Shown in pieces: positions 1 to 9,338 of a stretch of DNA of 64,000 bases. The DNA lies in the NCBI RefSeq assembly GCF_012927165.1, contig NZ_JABBGA010000003.1, forward strand, positions 186,001 through 250,000, given 5' to 3'. Within the stretch, counting starts at the first letter, position 1; every line of letters begins with the position of its first letter. The notes below the pieces were generated by a model. The model had not been told where the DNA came from. It searched no databases and saw nothing but the letters and a program-made list of their open reading frames with translations. The translations under genes were made by a program, and so were the position numbers. Source of the stretch: Zoogloea dura. Lineage in GTDB: Bacteria > Pseudomonadota > Gammaproteobacteria > Burkholderiales > Rhodocyclaceae.

Positions 1-806
1 CTGACCACCCGGGCCGATGGAAAGCGGCCCGCCACACGCCCCTCCAGCTGCGGCGTCAGGGCGATCTCGGGAACCAGGATCAAGGCCTGCCGGCCCTGGG
101 CAATCGCCTGCTGGACCAGGCGCAGATAGACCTCCGTCTTGCCGCTGCCGGTCACACCGGCCAGCAGGAAGGGCCGGAAGCAGCCAAAGCCCTCCGACAA
201 CACCTCCAGAGCGGCCTGCTGCTCGGCCGTCAGTTCCGGGGCGCCGTCCATCAGCGCGGCATCCGCAGCGGCACCGGGGGCGACCCAGCCTCGCTTCAGG
301 GCATCGGCAACCGCCGGCGCCCCTTCCTCCTCGCGCAACAGGGAACGCCGCCGCGGCCCCTGCTCGGCGAGACGTCGCAGGATGGCCAGCGCACGGCTGT
401 CACGGCGGGCCTCGTGCAGAGCCTCACGCCCCTCCGGCGTGGCCTCGAGCAGGGGGTCGGCCTCAGTGCCGGCCACGGCATCGGCCTTGCGCAGTCGGGG
501 TGGCAGGGCCATTGCCACCACCTCGCCCAGGGGGTGCTGGTAATAGCGGGCAGTGAACTCGACCATGGCCAGCCAGTCGGCCGGCAGGGCAGGGGCCTCG
601 CGCTGGATGGCGATCACCGGCTTGAGACGCTCCACGGGCAGATCGGCGTCTTCCGGCAATGCAACGATCAAGCCGGTCTTCTCGCCCCGCCCGAAGGGTA
701 CCCGGACGCACCGACCCAGATCCCCAGGCGTGATGTTTTCCGCAGTGTAATCAAACACTTGAGGAATCGGCACCGGCAAGGCGACGCGAACGACGAGGGC
801 ACTCAT
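1..806 (-). CDS. priA: Primosomal protein N' (replication restart helicase PriA), 3' part cut by window edge
   Basis: This is the N-terminal ~268 residues of PriA, the 3'-to-5' DNA helicase that reloads the replisome at stalled forks. The ATG at 804-806 gives MSALVVRVALPVPIPQVFDY, the typical start of the PriA DNA-binding domain. Near the window edge the helicase Walker A motif GVTGSGKTEVYL is followed by the IALTPQLEGR block. The reading frame stays open to position 1, so the C-terminal helicase and zinc-binding parts lie outside the window. It is the last minus-strand gene here and is separated from hemE by an AT-rich island. Family assignment is secure. Confidence 0.95.
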   Translation of the reverse strand, partial: MSALVVRVALPVPIPQVFDYTAENITPGDLGRCVRVPFGRGEKTGLIVALPEDADLPVERLKPVIAIQREAPALPADWLAMVEFTARYYQHPLGEVVAMALPPRLRKADAVAGTEADPLLEATPEGREALHEARRDSRALAILRRLAEQGPRRRSLLREEEGAPAVADALKRGWVAPGAAADAALMDGAPELTAEQQAALEVLSEGFGCFRPFLLAGVTGSGKTEVYLRLVQQAIAQGRQALILVPEIALTPQLEGRVAGRFPSARVV

Positions 807-809
807 GGG

Positions 810-1150
810 CGGCAGCAATTCTTCAGTTTTTAAAAATTATAAATATCAGTAACTTACATTGTTTTTATGAAGCTCTGCCTGTGAAACAAAGCTGAAGCCT
901 TTGGGTGAAAATGGGTATTTATCTTGTCCACAAAACCTGTGGATAACTTTGTGGAAGAACTCATTGAAAGGACGCTAAACCCGCTTTCCATAAGCGTTTT
1001 TCCTACTCTGCCCAAAACAGAAGCACAAAATAATTCATTTAAATACAAAGGCTTATACAATCATGGCATATTTGGCGAGGAGCACTGTAATAAAACGGAC
1101 AAAAACCTTGGTGCTGTGCACAAGTCAAGCCCCGAAAGCCAAATTTAGTG
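810..1150. other. AT-rich intergenic island with three DnaA boxes (candidate replication-origin element)
   Basis: The 428 bp between priA and hemE hold no convincing gene and are far more AT-rich than the surrounding sequence. Three 9-mers fit the DnaA box TTRTNCACA: TTGTCCACA at 924-932 on the plus strand, TGTGGATAA at 939-947 (a perfect box on the minus strand) and TGTGCACAA at 1115-1123 (minus strand). The first two face each other only 6 bp apart. An almost pure A/T tract at 826-870 could serve as a DNA-unwinding element. DnaA boxes beside an AT-rich tract are the hallmark of oriC, but dnaA is 17 kb away and local gene polarity points to the rpmH/dnaA gap, so the role is inferred. Promoters for priA may also lie here. 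Confidence 0.55.
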
Positions 1151-1179
1151 CTTGACGGGGGAGCTTTCAGCAGCCCGGC

Positions 1180-1211
1180 GGAAACAAAAGGGCCGGCCAC
1201 CAGGCCGGCCC
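1180..1211 (-). terminator. Rho-independent terminator of hemE
   Basis: A perfect 9-bp stem, GGGCCGGCC / GGCCGGCCC with loop ACCA at 1190-1211, is followed on the minus strand by CTTTTGTTT. It begins 24 bp past the hemE stop codon. Confidence 0.85.
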
Positions 1212-1234
1212 AGCAGATACACCGGAACTACGCT

Positions 1235-2308
1235 TCAGCGACTGCCGGCGCGCAGGCTGCGGCTGTATTCATGCACCGTATTGACCAGCACGCTGACGTT
1301 CTCGGGCGGGGTGAACTGGGAAATCCCATGGCCGAGGTTGAACACATGGCCGGGATTCGGGCCGAACGCATCCAGCACCTTGCGCGTCTCGGCAGCCACC
1401 GCTTCCGGGCTACCGAACAGGACGGCCGGATCGAGATTGCCCTGCAGCGCCACCTTGTCGCCCACCAGGCGGCGGGCCGCACCGATGTCCACGGTCCAGT
1501 CGAGGCCCACCGCGTCGGCACCGCTGTCGGCGATGTCGGCCAGCCACAGGCCGCCACCCTTGGTGAAGACGATGCAGGGGATCTTCTCGCCATCCTTCTC
1601 GCGGGTCAGGCCGGCAATGATCTGGCGGATGTAGGAGAGCGAGAATTCACGGTAGGCCTCGTGGGCCAGCACGCCACCCCAGGAGTCGAAGATCATCACG
1701 GCCTGGGCGCCGGCCTCGATCTGCGCATTGAGGTAGGCCGTGACGGCCTTCGCGGTGATATCCAGGATGTGGTGCATCAGGTCCGGACGGCTGTACAGCA
1801 GGGCCTTTACCTTGCGGTAGTCGTCAGAGCCGCCACCTTCGACCATGTAGCAGGCCAGGGTCCAGGGGCTGCCAGAAAAGCCGATCAGCGGCACCGAGTT
1901 GTCGAGCGCACGGCGGATCTCGGCGACCGCATCCATCACGTAACCGAGTTCCTGGTTGGGATCAGGCACGGCCAGATTGCGGATCTCCCACTCTTCCTTG
2001 AGTGGACGCTCGAACTTGGGGCCTTCGCCTTCGGCGAAGTACAGGCCCAGGCCCATGGCATCGGGGACGGTGAGGATGTCGGAGAACAGGATGGCCGCAT
2101 CCAGGTTGTAGCGGGCCAGCGGCTGCAGGGTGACTTCGCAGGCCAGGCCGGGGTTCTTGCACAGATCGAGGAAGCTGCCGGCACGCTTGCGGGTCTCGCG
2201 GTACTCGGGCAGGTAGCGGCCAGCCTGGCGCATCAGCCAGAGCGGGGTGTAGTCGGTGGGCTGGCGCAGCAGGGCGCGCAGGAAGGTGTCGTTCTTCGGA
2301 CGGCTCAC
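1235..2308 (-). CDS. hemE: Uroporphyrinogen decarboxylase
   Basis: HemE removes four acetate carboxyls from uroporphyrinogen III to give coproporphyrinogen III, a cytoplasmic step of haem synthesis. The 357-residue product is full length. It begins [20 protein letters not shown] and contains the substrate-binding [17 protein letters not shown] segment near residues 22-40 and the [14 protein letters not shown] block near 93-106. The start codon is GTG (2306-2308), with GAGGA about 10 nt upstream. A strong terminator follows. The gene is separated from trkH by 94 bp and is probably transcribed on its own. Confidence 0.97.
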   Translation of the reverse strand: MSRPKNDTFLRALLRQPTDYTPLWLMRQAGRYLPEYRETRKRAGSFLDLCKNPGLACEVTLQPLARYNLDAAILFSDILTVPDAMGLGLYFAEGEGPKFERPLKEEWEIRNLAVPDPNQELGYVMDAVAEIRRALDNSVPLIGFSGSPWTLACYMVEGGGSDDYRKVKALLYSRPDLMHHILDITAKAVTAYLNAQIEAGAQAVMIFDSWGGVLAHEAYREFSLSYIRQIIAGLTREKDGEKIPCIVFTKGGGLWLADIADSGADAVGLDWTVDIGAARRLVGDKVALQGNLDPAVLFGSPEAVAAETRKVLDAFGPNPGHVFNLGHGISQFTPPENVSVLVNTVHEYSRSLRAGSR

Positions 2309-2402
2309 TTGAAATCCTCGGCAGCAGTACCGCGCGTTGCGGCAAAGGCGGGATTATCCGCCATTTGCCGGCAGGGCGTGGATACGTCAGATCAAGGAAG
2401 CG

Positions 2403-3860
2403 CTATTTGCGCCAGAACTGGGGCGTGAAGACCACCGCGAGAGACAATACCTCCAGGCGGCCGAGCAGCATCGTGAAGCTGCACACCCAGGTCTGGAAGT
2501 CAGTGAGCACCGCATAATTGGTCGCCGGCCCGACCTGGTTGAGACCGGGCCCCGCATTGTTGATGCTGGCCACCACAGCGCCCAGCGAGGTCATGAAATC
2601 GAGCCCCGACAAGATCATCACGAAGGTGAGCATGACCACGCTGATGAAGTACAGGAAGATGAAACCCAGGACCGCGATGACGACGCCGTTAGGGATCGGG
2701 CTTCCGCCGATCTTGACCGGATTGACCACCGCGGGGTGAATCAGCCGGGTGAGCTCGCGGTTGGCCTGCTTGGCCAGGATCAGGGTCCGGATCATCTTGA
2801 TGCCGCCCCCCGTTGAACCGGAACTTGCGGTGATGCAGGACAGGAAGAGCATCCACAGGGGTGCGAAGACCGGCCATTTGTCGAAGTCCTGGCTGGCGAA
2901 GCCACAGTCTGTAGCCATGGAAACCAGGTTGAAGCTGACGTGGCGCAGGGCCGTGGGGTAATCCTCGTAGGTCCCTTCCAGCCACACATATAGGGCCACG
3001 CCAAAGCACGATGCGACGATGAGGCCGACGGTTCCGCGGGCTTCGACGTCTTGCCAATAGACCCGTATGTCGCGCCCCCGCAATGCCACGAAATGGGTCG
3101 CAAAGTTGAGGGCGGCAATCACCATGAAGACGATCAGGATGAACTCGACCCCGGGGTTGTCGAAGGCCCCGACGCTCGCATCACGGGTCGAGAAGCCGCC
3201 CAGGCCCATCGCAGCAAAAGCATGGCAGATCGCGTCGAGCCACGACAGGCCTGCCCAGTTGAGCAACAGGATGCACACTGCCGTAATGCCGAAGTACACC
3301 AGCCACAGCGCCTTGGCCGTGTCGGCGATACGCGCGGTGAGCTTGGAGTCCTTCATGGGCCCCGGCGTCTCGGCCTTGTAGAGCTGCATGCCGCCCACGC
3401 CCAGCAGCGGAAGCACGGCCACCGCCAGCACGATGATACCCATACCCCCAAGCCAGTTGAGCTCGTGGCGCCACAGGTTGATGGCCGGCGGTGCGTGATC
3501 CAGGTTGGTCATCACCGTGGAGCCGGTGGTGGTGAGGCCCGACATGGTCTCGAAGAAGGCATCCGTGAAGCTCATGGTGTCGTACACCAGGAGCAGGGGA
3601 ATGGTGGCGATGGCGGCCATCAGGGCCCACACGGTGGACACCAGCAGGAAGCCATCCCGCGGCTTGAGCTCCCGGTAGTGGGAACGGGTCACGCCGTAAA
3701 GGATCAGGCCGCTCCCGAGGGAGATGACCATCGCCGCCACAAAGTCGGCCGTTGTACCGTCGTCGTAGATCAAGGACGCCAAGATCGGCATCAGATAGGC
3801 AAAGCTGAAGATCGACAGCAGCCGGCCCAGCACGTTGGCAACAGGGAGGAGGGCGTCCAT
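2403..3860 (-). CDS. trkH: Trk potassium uptake system membrane subunit TrkH
   Basis: TrkH is the inner-membrane channel subunit of the Trk K+ uptake system and is gated by the cytoplasmic TrkA ring. The 485-residue protein is hydrophobic throughout, with repeated membrane-pore-membrane segments. The filter-type stretches SGLTTTGSTV (near residue 108) and ASSGSTGGGIKM (near 342) are typical of TrkH. Its ATG overlaps the trkA stop codon by one base (TGATG), which indicates translational coupling. The trkA-trkH pair lies downstream of ntrYX, an arrangement I associate with Rhodocyclales. Confidence 0.96.
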   Translation of the reverse strand: MDALLPVANVLGRLLSIFSFAYLMPILASLIYDDGTTADFVAAMVISLGSGLILYGVTRSHYRELKPRDGFLLVSTVWALMAAIATIPLLLVYDTMSFTDAFFETMSGLTTTGSTVMTNLDHAPPAINLWRHELNWLGGMGIIVLAVAVLPLLGVGGMQLYKAETPGPMKDSKLTARIADTAKALWLVYFGITAVCILLLNWAGLSWLDAICHAFAAMGLGGFSTRDASVGAFDNPGVEFILIVFMVIAALNFATHFVALRGRDIRVYWQDVEARGTVGLIVASCFGVALYVWLEGTYEDYPTALRHVSFNLVSMATDCGFASQDFDKWPVFAPLWMLFLSCITASSGSTGGGIKMIRTLILAKQANRELTRLIHPAVVNPVKIGGSPIPNGVVIAVLGFIFLYFISVVMLTFVMILSGLDFMTSLGAVVASINNAGPGLNQVGPATNYAVLTDFQTWVCSFTMLLGRLEVLSLAVVFTPQFWRK

Positions 3861-5287
3861 CAGAAGAATCCCCAGCCAACCTGGAACAGCTTCTCCACCT
3901 GTGCCACCAGCCTCTTGCTGGTGCAGAAGACGATCACGTGGTCCTCGGCCCGGATCACGGTATCGTGATGGGCCATGATGACCTCGTGGATGGGCACCTC
4001 GTAGGGCACCAGTTCCTTGTACTCCGTACGCGTCTGGCCCGTCTTGCGGACGATCGCGGCAATGGTGGCACCTTCGGGAAGGTCGAGCTCCTCGACCTTG
4101 CGACCAATCACCTTGCAGTGCTTGGCATCCCCATGGGCCACCAGCTCGAGGGTCTCCGCGGCGCCCCGGCGCAGGCTGTGCACCGCAGCCACGTCGCCCC
4201 GCCGGACCCGTGCCAGGAGCTGGCCGATGGAGGTCTGGGCCGGCGAGATGGCGATGTCGATGCGCCCCCCTTGAACCAGGTCCACATAGGAGCGCCGGTT
4301 GATCAGGGCGAGGGTGCGCCGGGCCCCCATCTGCTTGGCCAGCGAGGCCGACATGATGTTGTCTTCCTCGTCGTTGGTGAGGGCGAGGAACATGTCGGTC
4401 TCCTCGATGCTCTCGGCGTCCAGCAAGGCTTCGTCGGTACCGTCGCCGCGCAGCACCAGGGCACGCTCGAGTTGGGCGGCCAGGGTCTCGGCGCGCCGCC
4501 GGTCGCGCTCGATGAGCTTGACACTGACGCTGCGCTCGATGGCCTTGGCCAGACGAAAGCCGATGTTGCCGCCACCGGCGATGATGACCCGACGGATCGG
4601 CTTGTCCATGCGTCGCAACTCGGTCATCACCTTGCGGATATGCGAGGTGGCCGCCACGATGAAGACCTCGTCGCCGCTCTCGATCACCGTGTCACCGCTG
4701 GGCACCAGCGGCTGGTCGCTGCGGAAGATGGCCGCCACCCGGGCGTCGATATTGGGCAGGCGCTGGGGGATGGTCTTGAGGGACTTGCCGACCAGCATGC
4801 CGCCATCGAAAGCCCTCACCGCGATCATGGTCACCATGCCTTCGGCAAACTCGAGCACCTGCAAGGCCTCGGGAAATTCGATGAGCTTGCGGATGTAGTC
4901 GGTGATGATCTGCTCGGGGCAGATGGAGTGATCCACCGCAAAATTTGCGTCATCCAGCAGCTCGGGATGATCTGCGTAGTCGGCAGAGCGCAGGCGCGCT
5001 ATGCGGGTGGGAATGTTGAACAGCGTCTTGGCCACCCGGCAGGCGCACAGGTTGGTCTGATCGGACTGGGTCACGGCGATCAGCAGATCGGCATCGTCCG
5101 CGCCGGCGGCCTCGAGGATGGAGGGTGAGGCGCCATTGCCGCTGACGACCCGCAGGTCCAGGCGCTCCTGCAGGGAAGTGAGATGTTCGACGTTGTTGTC
5201 CACGACGGTGATGTCGTTGGCCTCGGACACCAGGCTCTCGGCCACGGACGTGCCTACCTGACCCGCCCCCAGGATGATGATCTTCAT
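3860..5287 (-). CDS. trkA: Trk potassium transporter NAD-binding regulatory subunit TrkA
   Basis: TrkA is the peripheral ring protein that gates TrkH in response to NAD(H)/ATP. The 475 residues contain two tandem RCK units. Each begins with a Rossmann glycine motif: GAGQVGTSVAESL at the N terminus and GGGNIGFRLAKAIE near residue 238. Each is followed by a TrkA-C domain. Length is close to that of E. coli TrkA. The ribosome-binding sequence GCAGGAG sits just ahead of the ATG. The gene is coupled to trkH by a one-base overlap and preceded by a short hairpin at 5301-5322. Confidence 0.96.
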   Translation of the reverse strand: MKIIILGAGQVGTSVAESLVSEANDITVVDNNVEHLTSLQERLDLRVVSGNGASPSILEAAGADDADLLIAVTQSDQTNLCACRVAKTLFNIPTRIARLRSADYADHPELLDDANFAVDHSICPEQIITDYIRKLIEFPEALQVLEFAEGMVTMIAVRAFDGGMLVGKSLKTIPQRLPNIDARVAAIFRSDQPLVPSGDTVIESGDEVFIVAATSHIRKVMTELRRMDKPIRRVIIAGGGNIGFRLAKAIERSVSVKLIERDRRRAETLAAQLERALVLRGDGTDEALLDAESIEETDMFLALTNDEEDNIMSASLAKQMGARRTLALINRRSYVDLVQGGRIDIAISPAQTSIGQLLARVRRGDVAAVHSLRRGAAETLELVAHGDAKHCKVIGRKVEELDLPEGATIAAIVRKTGQTRTEYKELVPYEVPIHEVIMAHHDTVIRAEDHVIVFCTSKRLVAQVEKLFQVGWGFF

Positions 5288-5300
5288 GCTGTCTCCTGCC

Positions 5301-5322
5301 GGTGAGCGATCGGGCGCTCACC
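5301..5322. promoter_or_regulatory. Hairpin between ntrX and trkA
   Basis: GGTGAGCG (5301-5308) and CGCTCACC (5315-5322) form a perfect 8-bp stem with a 6-nt loop. It lies in the 64-bp gap between the ntrX stop and the trkA start, directly ahead of the trkA ribosome-binding site. No clear U-run follows, so it could be a weak terminator, a processing signal or a translational control element. Confidence 0.4.
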
Positions 5323-5351
5323 CTCTTGTGGTGGTGATGCAGGGGGACGAC

Positions 5352-6602
5352 TCAGGCGCTCCCCTCTTCATTGCGGCGGCCTACGCTGATCCCCAGTTGC
5401 TTGAGCTTGCGATAGAGATGGGTGCGCTCGAGGCCGGTCTTTTCGGCGAGCCGGGTCATGTTGCCGCCATCGATCTGCAGGTGATGCTCGAAGTACAGGC
5501 GCTCGAAGATCTCCCGCGCCTCCCGTAGCGGCAGATCGAGCGGCAACCCGAGCGCCGCGGTCGGGGTCTTGACCAGCAGGTGGGCGACCTCGTCCATGCC
5601 GATCTCTTCCTCCAGGGTCCCCAGGGCGAGGGACTTGATGGCAGCCTTCAGCTCACCATAGCCGCCACCCCACGGCTGGTTGCGCAGGGCATTGAGGGCC
5701 GCGGAGGAGAGCCGGCGGGGCGGCACTTCACCCGCCTCGACGTAGTGCAGCAGGATCTGGCTGGCGATCTCGGGGATCTCGTCGCGGATCTCGGCCAGGG
5801 CGGGAGGGGCCAGGGAGACTTCGAACAGACGGGCCAGGACGCGCTCTTCCCAGCCATGCTCGACCAGCTCTTCTGGGCGATGCTCGGTGGCCACCACAAG
5901 GGTCTGGGCATGCCGCTCCAGGCGGTCCATGGCGAACACCAGATTCTTCTGCTGGGGGCGCGACAGATAGATCAGCTCTGGCACATACAGCACGCCGTTA
6001 CGGGCGCCTTCAAGCACATTGAGCTCGATCGGCAGGGTCGTCAGGGAGAGGTCCAGCCACGGGGTACCCACCCGCTGCAGGCTGCGCCCACAAAGCTCCG
6101 CAAGGCTGCCGGGGCCCACCCGCAGCAGGATGATGCGGGACTTGTCGGCCATCTGCTCGAGACGCTTGCGCAGATCCCGCAGCGGAACAGAGCGGGAGAA
6201 GGCCGCCAGGCCCAGGGGGCTGGGTGCATGAGCCGGTTTGATGCGGGCCAGGCCGCGCTTGACCGCCGCCAGCAGCTTCTGCAGGGCGATGGGCTTCTCG
6301 AGAAACTCCATGGCGCCAATGCGGGTGGCCTCCACCGCCGTATCGATGGTGCCGTGGCCGGACATCATCACCACCGGCATGGTGAGCTGGCCGTTGGCGG
6401 ACCACTCCTTGAGCAGGCTGACGCCGTCGGTATCAGGCATCCAGATGTCGAGCAGCACCAAGTCGGGCCGCGCGGCATTGCGGGCGGCCCGGGCAGCAGC
6501 AGCGTTCTCGGCGAGGATGATGTCGTGCCCCTCGTCCCGCAGGATTTCGGAGAGGAGTTCACGGATGCCGACTTCGTCGTCAACGATGAGGATCTTGGCC
6601 AT
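5352..6602 (-). CDS. ntrX: NtrX-like response regulator with degenerate AAA+ domain
   Basis: This is the response regulator partner of the NtrY kinase encoded just upstream (23-bp overlap). The ATG at 6600-6602 gives MAKILIVDDEVGIRELLSEI, a receiver domain with the phosphoacceptor Asp near residue 52 (LVLLDIWMPD). The C terminus is a Fis-type helix-turn-helix (NMTRLAEKTGLERTHLYRKL). The central region aligns in position with a sigma-54 AAA+ domain, but its Walker A is degenerate (RVGPGSLAE where GESGTGKE is expected) and no GAFTGA loop is present. It therefore probably does not activate sigma-54 polymerase and may act as a conventional activator or repressor. An upstream in-frame start at 6689 would add an implausible tail. 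Confidence 0.88.
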   Translation of the reverse strand: MAKILIVDDEVGIRELLSEILRDEGHDIILAENAAAARAARNAARPDLVLLDIWMPDTDGVSLLKEWSANGQLTMPVVMMSGHGTIDTAVEATRIGAMEFLEKPIALQKLLAAVKRGLARIKPAHAPSPLGLAAFSRSVPLRDLRKRLEQMADKSRIILLRVGPGSLAELCGRSLQRVGTPWLDLSLTTLPIELNVLEGARNGVLYVPELIYLSRPQQKNLVFAMDRLERHAQTLVVATEHRPEELVEHGWEERVLARLFEVSLAPPALAEIRDEIPEIASQILLHYVEAGEVPPRRLSSAALNALRNQPWGGGYGELKAAIKSLALGTLEEEIGMDEVAHLLVKTPTAALGLPLDLPLREAREIFERLYFEHHLQIDGGNMTRLAEKTGLERTHLYRKLKQLGISVGRRNEEGSA

Positions 6603-8721
6603 GGCTGATGGACTCGGATTGAGGAGCGACACGTAGGCGGATGCGGATTTCCGCCCCACCTGCTTCGCGGTTGGCAAGACGGATCTCACCCTCGTGTTCG
6701 TCGATGATCTTCTTGACGATGGCCAGCCCCAGGCCGGTGCCGCGGGCCTTGGTCGTCACATAGGGCTCGAAGGCGCGGGACAGGATCTCGGGCGGAAAGC
6801 CCGGCCCGTTGTCGCGCAGGACCAAGTCTACCCGGCGGGCGTCCGCTCGGGTCAACAGGTGGATCTCTGCCTCCTCCACTTCGGCCAGCGCATCTTCCGA
6901 ATTTTGCAAAAGGTTGTGGATGACCTGGCGGACCTGGGTAGCATCGCCCAGCACACGGGGCAGATCGCCACCCAGCTCGGCCTGGATCCGGACCCGGGAG
7001 CCCTCGTAAAGCACCAGGACCTCCCGCACCAGGGAGTTCAGATCCAGGGCCGCCATCACCGGGCTGGGCAACCGTGCGTAGTCGCGGAAGGCATTGACGA
7101 GGTTCTTCATGGCCTCCACCTGGTTGACGATGGTGGTGGTCGAACGCTCCAGCATCTCGCGGCCTTCCTGATCGAGGCGGTCGGCCAGCTTGAACTGCAA
7201 TCTCTCCGCCGACAGCTGGATCGGGGTCAGCGGGTTCTTGATCTCGTGAGCCAGGCGCCGGGCCACTTCGGCCCACGCTGCGGTTCGCTGGGCGGCGATG
7301 AGATGGGTGATGTCGTCGAAGACCACCACCCAGCCGCCACCCGTATCGTCGGGCAGGCGGGTGCCGTGCAGCAGCAGGGTCTGGGTACTGCCGTCCGGAT
7401 TGGAGAATTCGATCTGCCGGTTCCAGTCGGCATCGCTGCCCAGGAAGCCTTCCCGCAGCGCCTCACGAAAGTCCTGGTGGGCGTTCCAGTCTTCCAAACG
7501 CACCCGCTCGTAGCCGCTCAGGGGGTCGTTCAGGATGGTCATTGCACCATGGTTGGCCGCCCGCAGGTGGCCATCCGGCGAGAAGGCCAGCACCCCGGCA
7601 GAGAGATTGGCCAGCACCCCTTCCAGGTAGGCCCGGTTGCGCTCGACCGCAGCCCGGTTCTTCTCGGCCTGGGCCCGGGCATCCTCGAGCTGGCGGGTCA
7701 TCTGGTTGAAGGACTGGGTCAGCACGCCCAACTCGTCCCGAGCGGGCAGGGCCTGGCGCGGGCTGAAGTCACCGGCGGCCACCGCCTGGGTGCCCTCCGC
7801 CAGGATGAAGAGCGGCGCAGCGAGCCTGCGGGTAAGCACGAATGCCACCGCCACCGCCGCAAACAGGGCCAGCAGCAGCGTGAGGGTGAGGGTGAGGGTG
7901 TAGATGCGCTTGAGCCCGTTGCGTGCCAGGGACAGCTCCTGGTAGTCCCGATGCACCGTCTCGACGCTCTCGGCGTGCATGGCGAAGGCCCGGGGTACGC
8001 TCTGGGTCAGCTGCAGGAGCAGGGGCTCCGCCAGGTTGCGCGACGGGATGGGGACGATCACCCGCAGGACCAACCCCTCCTGGGCATGCCCCTCGACCGC
8101 CCGGAAGCCCTTGCTCTGGCGGGCCTGGCGCAGTTGGGTGGCGTTGGGGCGCTCGGGCATCAGGCGATCGAGCTCGGCATCCGCCGTGACGATGATGCGG
8201 CCACTGGGTGAGAACACCGTTGCGGTCTCGACGTTGGCACGCTCCCGCAGGTGATTGAGCAGGGTGGGGCGGACCTGGGGCGCCAGCTCCAGCTCCAGAA
8301 CGATGCGATCGGCCTTGTCGGCGAGCTGGTCGAGAAGCATCTCCAGCGAGCTGCGGCCGAGCTGCAGGCCGCTCTCCAGGGCTGCGTCGACCCGCACATT
8401 GAACCAGGACTCGATGCTCTTCACCGCGAACTGCAGGGACACGGCATAGACGAGCACACCGGGCACCACGGCCATCGCTGCGAAGATCGCCATCAGGCGG
8501 AGCTTCAGGCGGGAGCCGAAACGCCGGGCCCGATACTCCCGCCACAGGCTCCGCAACTGCACGAAAACCAGGCTGGCGAGCCCCAGGGCGATGGCCCCGT
8601 TGAGGGCCAGTAGCAGGGTGTAGTTGCGGGCGAAAAGAGGCGTGTTTGCACTCGCTGTCGCCAGCAGGAAGAGCAGGATGCCCGAGATGGCGGCGGCAAC
8701 GACAAGGGCGGTGGGTCTCAT
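6580..8721 (-). CDS. ntrY: NtrY-like transmembrane sensor histidine kinase
   Basis: Membrane sensor kinase of the NtrYX pair, a family linked to nitrogen and redox control. The 713-residue product has hydrophobic segments at about residues 6-24, 37-56 and 78-97 and again near 285-305. A HAMP linker, a PAS domain (around 385-475), a HisKA domain with His near 491 (RLAHEIKNPLTPIQ) and an HATPase domain with GTGLGLAIVKKI follow in order. The stop overlaps ntrX by 23 bp and the start overlaps the DUF4390 gene by 4 bp, so the three genes are translationally coupled. The rsmB-DUF4390-ntrYX order supports the NtrY assignment. Confidence 0.92.
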   Translation of the reverse strand: MRPTALVVAAAISGILLFLLATASANTPLFARNYTLLLALNGAIALGLASLVFVQLRSLWREYRARRFGSRLKLRLMAIFAAMAVVPGVLVYAVSLQFAVKSIESWFNVRVDAALESGLQLGRSSLEMLLDQLADKADRIVLELELAPQVRPTLLNHLRERANVETATVFSPSGRIIVTADAELDRLMPERPNATQLRQARQSKGFRAVEGHAQEGLVLRVIVPIPSRNLAEPLLLQLTQSVPRAFAMHAESVETVHRDYQELSLARNGLKRIYTLTLTLTLLLALFAAVAVAFVLTRRLAAPLFILAEGTQAVAAGDFSPRQALPARDELGVLTQSFNQMTRQLEDARAQAEKNRAAVERNRAYLEGVLANLSAGVLAFSPDGHLRAANHGAMTILNDPLSGYERVRLEDWNAHQDFREALREGFLGSDADWNRQIEFSNPDGSTQTLLLHGTRLPDDTGGGWVVVFDDITHLIAAQRTAAWAEVARRLAHEIKNPLTPIQLSAERLQFKLADRLDQEGREMLERSTTTIVNQVEAMKNLVNAFRDYARLPSPVMAALDLNSLVREVLVLYEGSRVRIQAELGGDLPRVLGDATQVRQVIHNLLQNSEDALAEVEEAEIHLLTRADARRVDLVLRDNGPGFPPEILSRAFEPYVTTKARGTGLGLAIVKKIIDEHEGEIRLANREAGGAEIRIRLRVAPQSESISHGQDPHR

Positions 8722-9338
8722 TTGCTGTCCCGTCCGGCAACGTAGGTCCAGCGGTACCAGTCGGACCCGAGGTTCCAGTCCTTGCGTCCGAAGGCGCTGA
8801 CCTGGAGCGGCTTGGGTAATTCGCCCACGTCGAGGCGGAAGCGCAGGGCAGCGTTGTAGGTCCGCCCCGTCTTCAGCGCAGCACGATCGGCAACGCCCCA
8901 GCTACGGATGCGCAGCATGGTCCGCAGTGCCTCCTCGGCGCTGGAGAAGTTCTGGTGAAGGGCTCCGGTGGTGAGCCGGTACTGGCGGGTCAGGGACTGG
9001 TAGGACAGGCGATAGGTCAGCGTCTTGCTGACCACCTCCTCGTCGAGCCAGTACCAGCGGGGGGCGCTGAGCTCGAACTCGGTCACGAAATACAGGGACA
9101 CACCGCGTGCCACCACGTCGGAGAGCAAGGGAGTCAGCTCGGCGACGATGTCGGCATTGACGACATACTGGTCGTCCACCGGGAGCAGGGTCGCCGAACG
9201 GATCTCGGCTTCGGCGGCCAACCCGCGTGCGGGAGCCCCGGCCATGCAGGCCCCCAGCACCAAAAGGGCAGATACCCGGCCCAGGAAACGGCGGCGCTCA
9301 GGCAGCTTTCTCGAGCAGGGCGTAGAAGAATCCGTCAT
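8718..9338 (-). CDS. DUF4390 secreted/periplasmic protein
   Basis: Protein of the DUF4390 family, found between rsmB and ntrY in betaproteobacteria; the molecular function is unknown. With the ATG at 9336-9338 the product has 206 residues. It begins with a twin-arginine-like signal (ERRRFLGRVSALLVLG) and a probable cleavage site at ARGLA-AEA. The mature part is beta-rich, with the family-typical WYWLDEE and YRLSYQSLTRQY segments. It overlaps the rsmB 3' end by 41 bp and the ntrY start by 4 bp (ATGA), so it belongs to the same transcript. A role in envelope sensing with NtrY is possible but is only inferred from position. Confidence 0.85.
   Translation of the reverse strand: MTDSSTPCSRKLPERRRFLGRVSALLVLGACMAGAPARGLAAEAEIRSATLLPVDDQYVVNADIVAELTPLLSDVVARGVSLYFVTEFELSAPRWYWLDEEVVSKTLTYRLSYQSLTRQYRLTTGALHQNFSSAEEALRTMLRIRSWGVADRAALKTGRTYNAALRFRLDVGELPKPLQVSAFGRKDWNLGSDWYRWTYVAGRDSK

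Noticed and set aside
924-1148. A 74-codon plus-strand open frame in the AT-rich island
   Set aside because: It runs through the DnaA boxes, has no ribosome-binding site and has an unremarkable composition; the DnaA boxes explain the sequence better.
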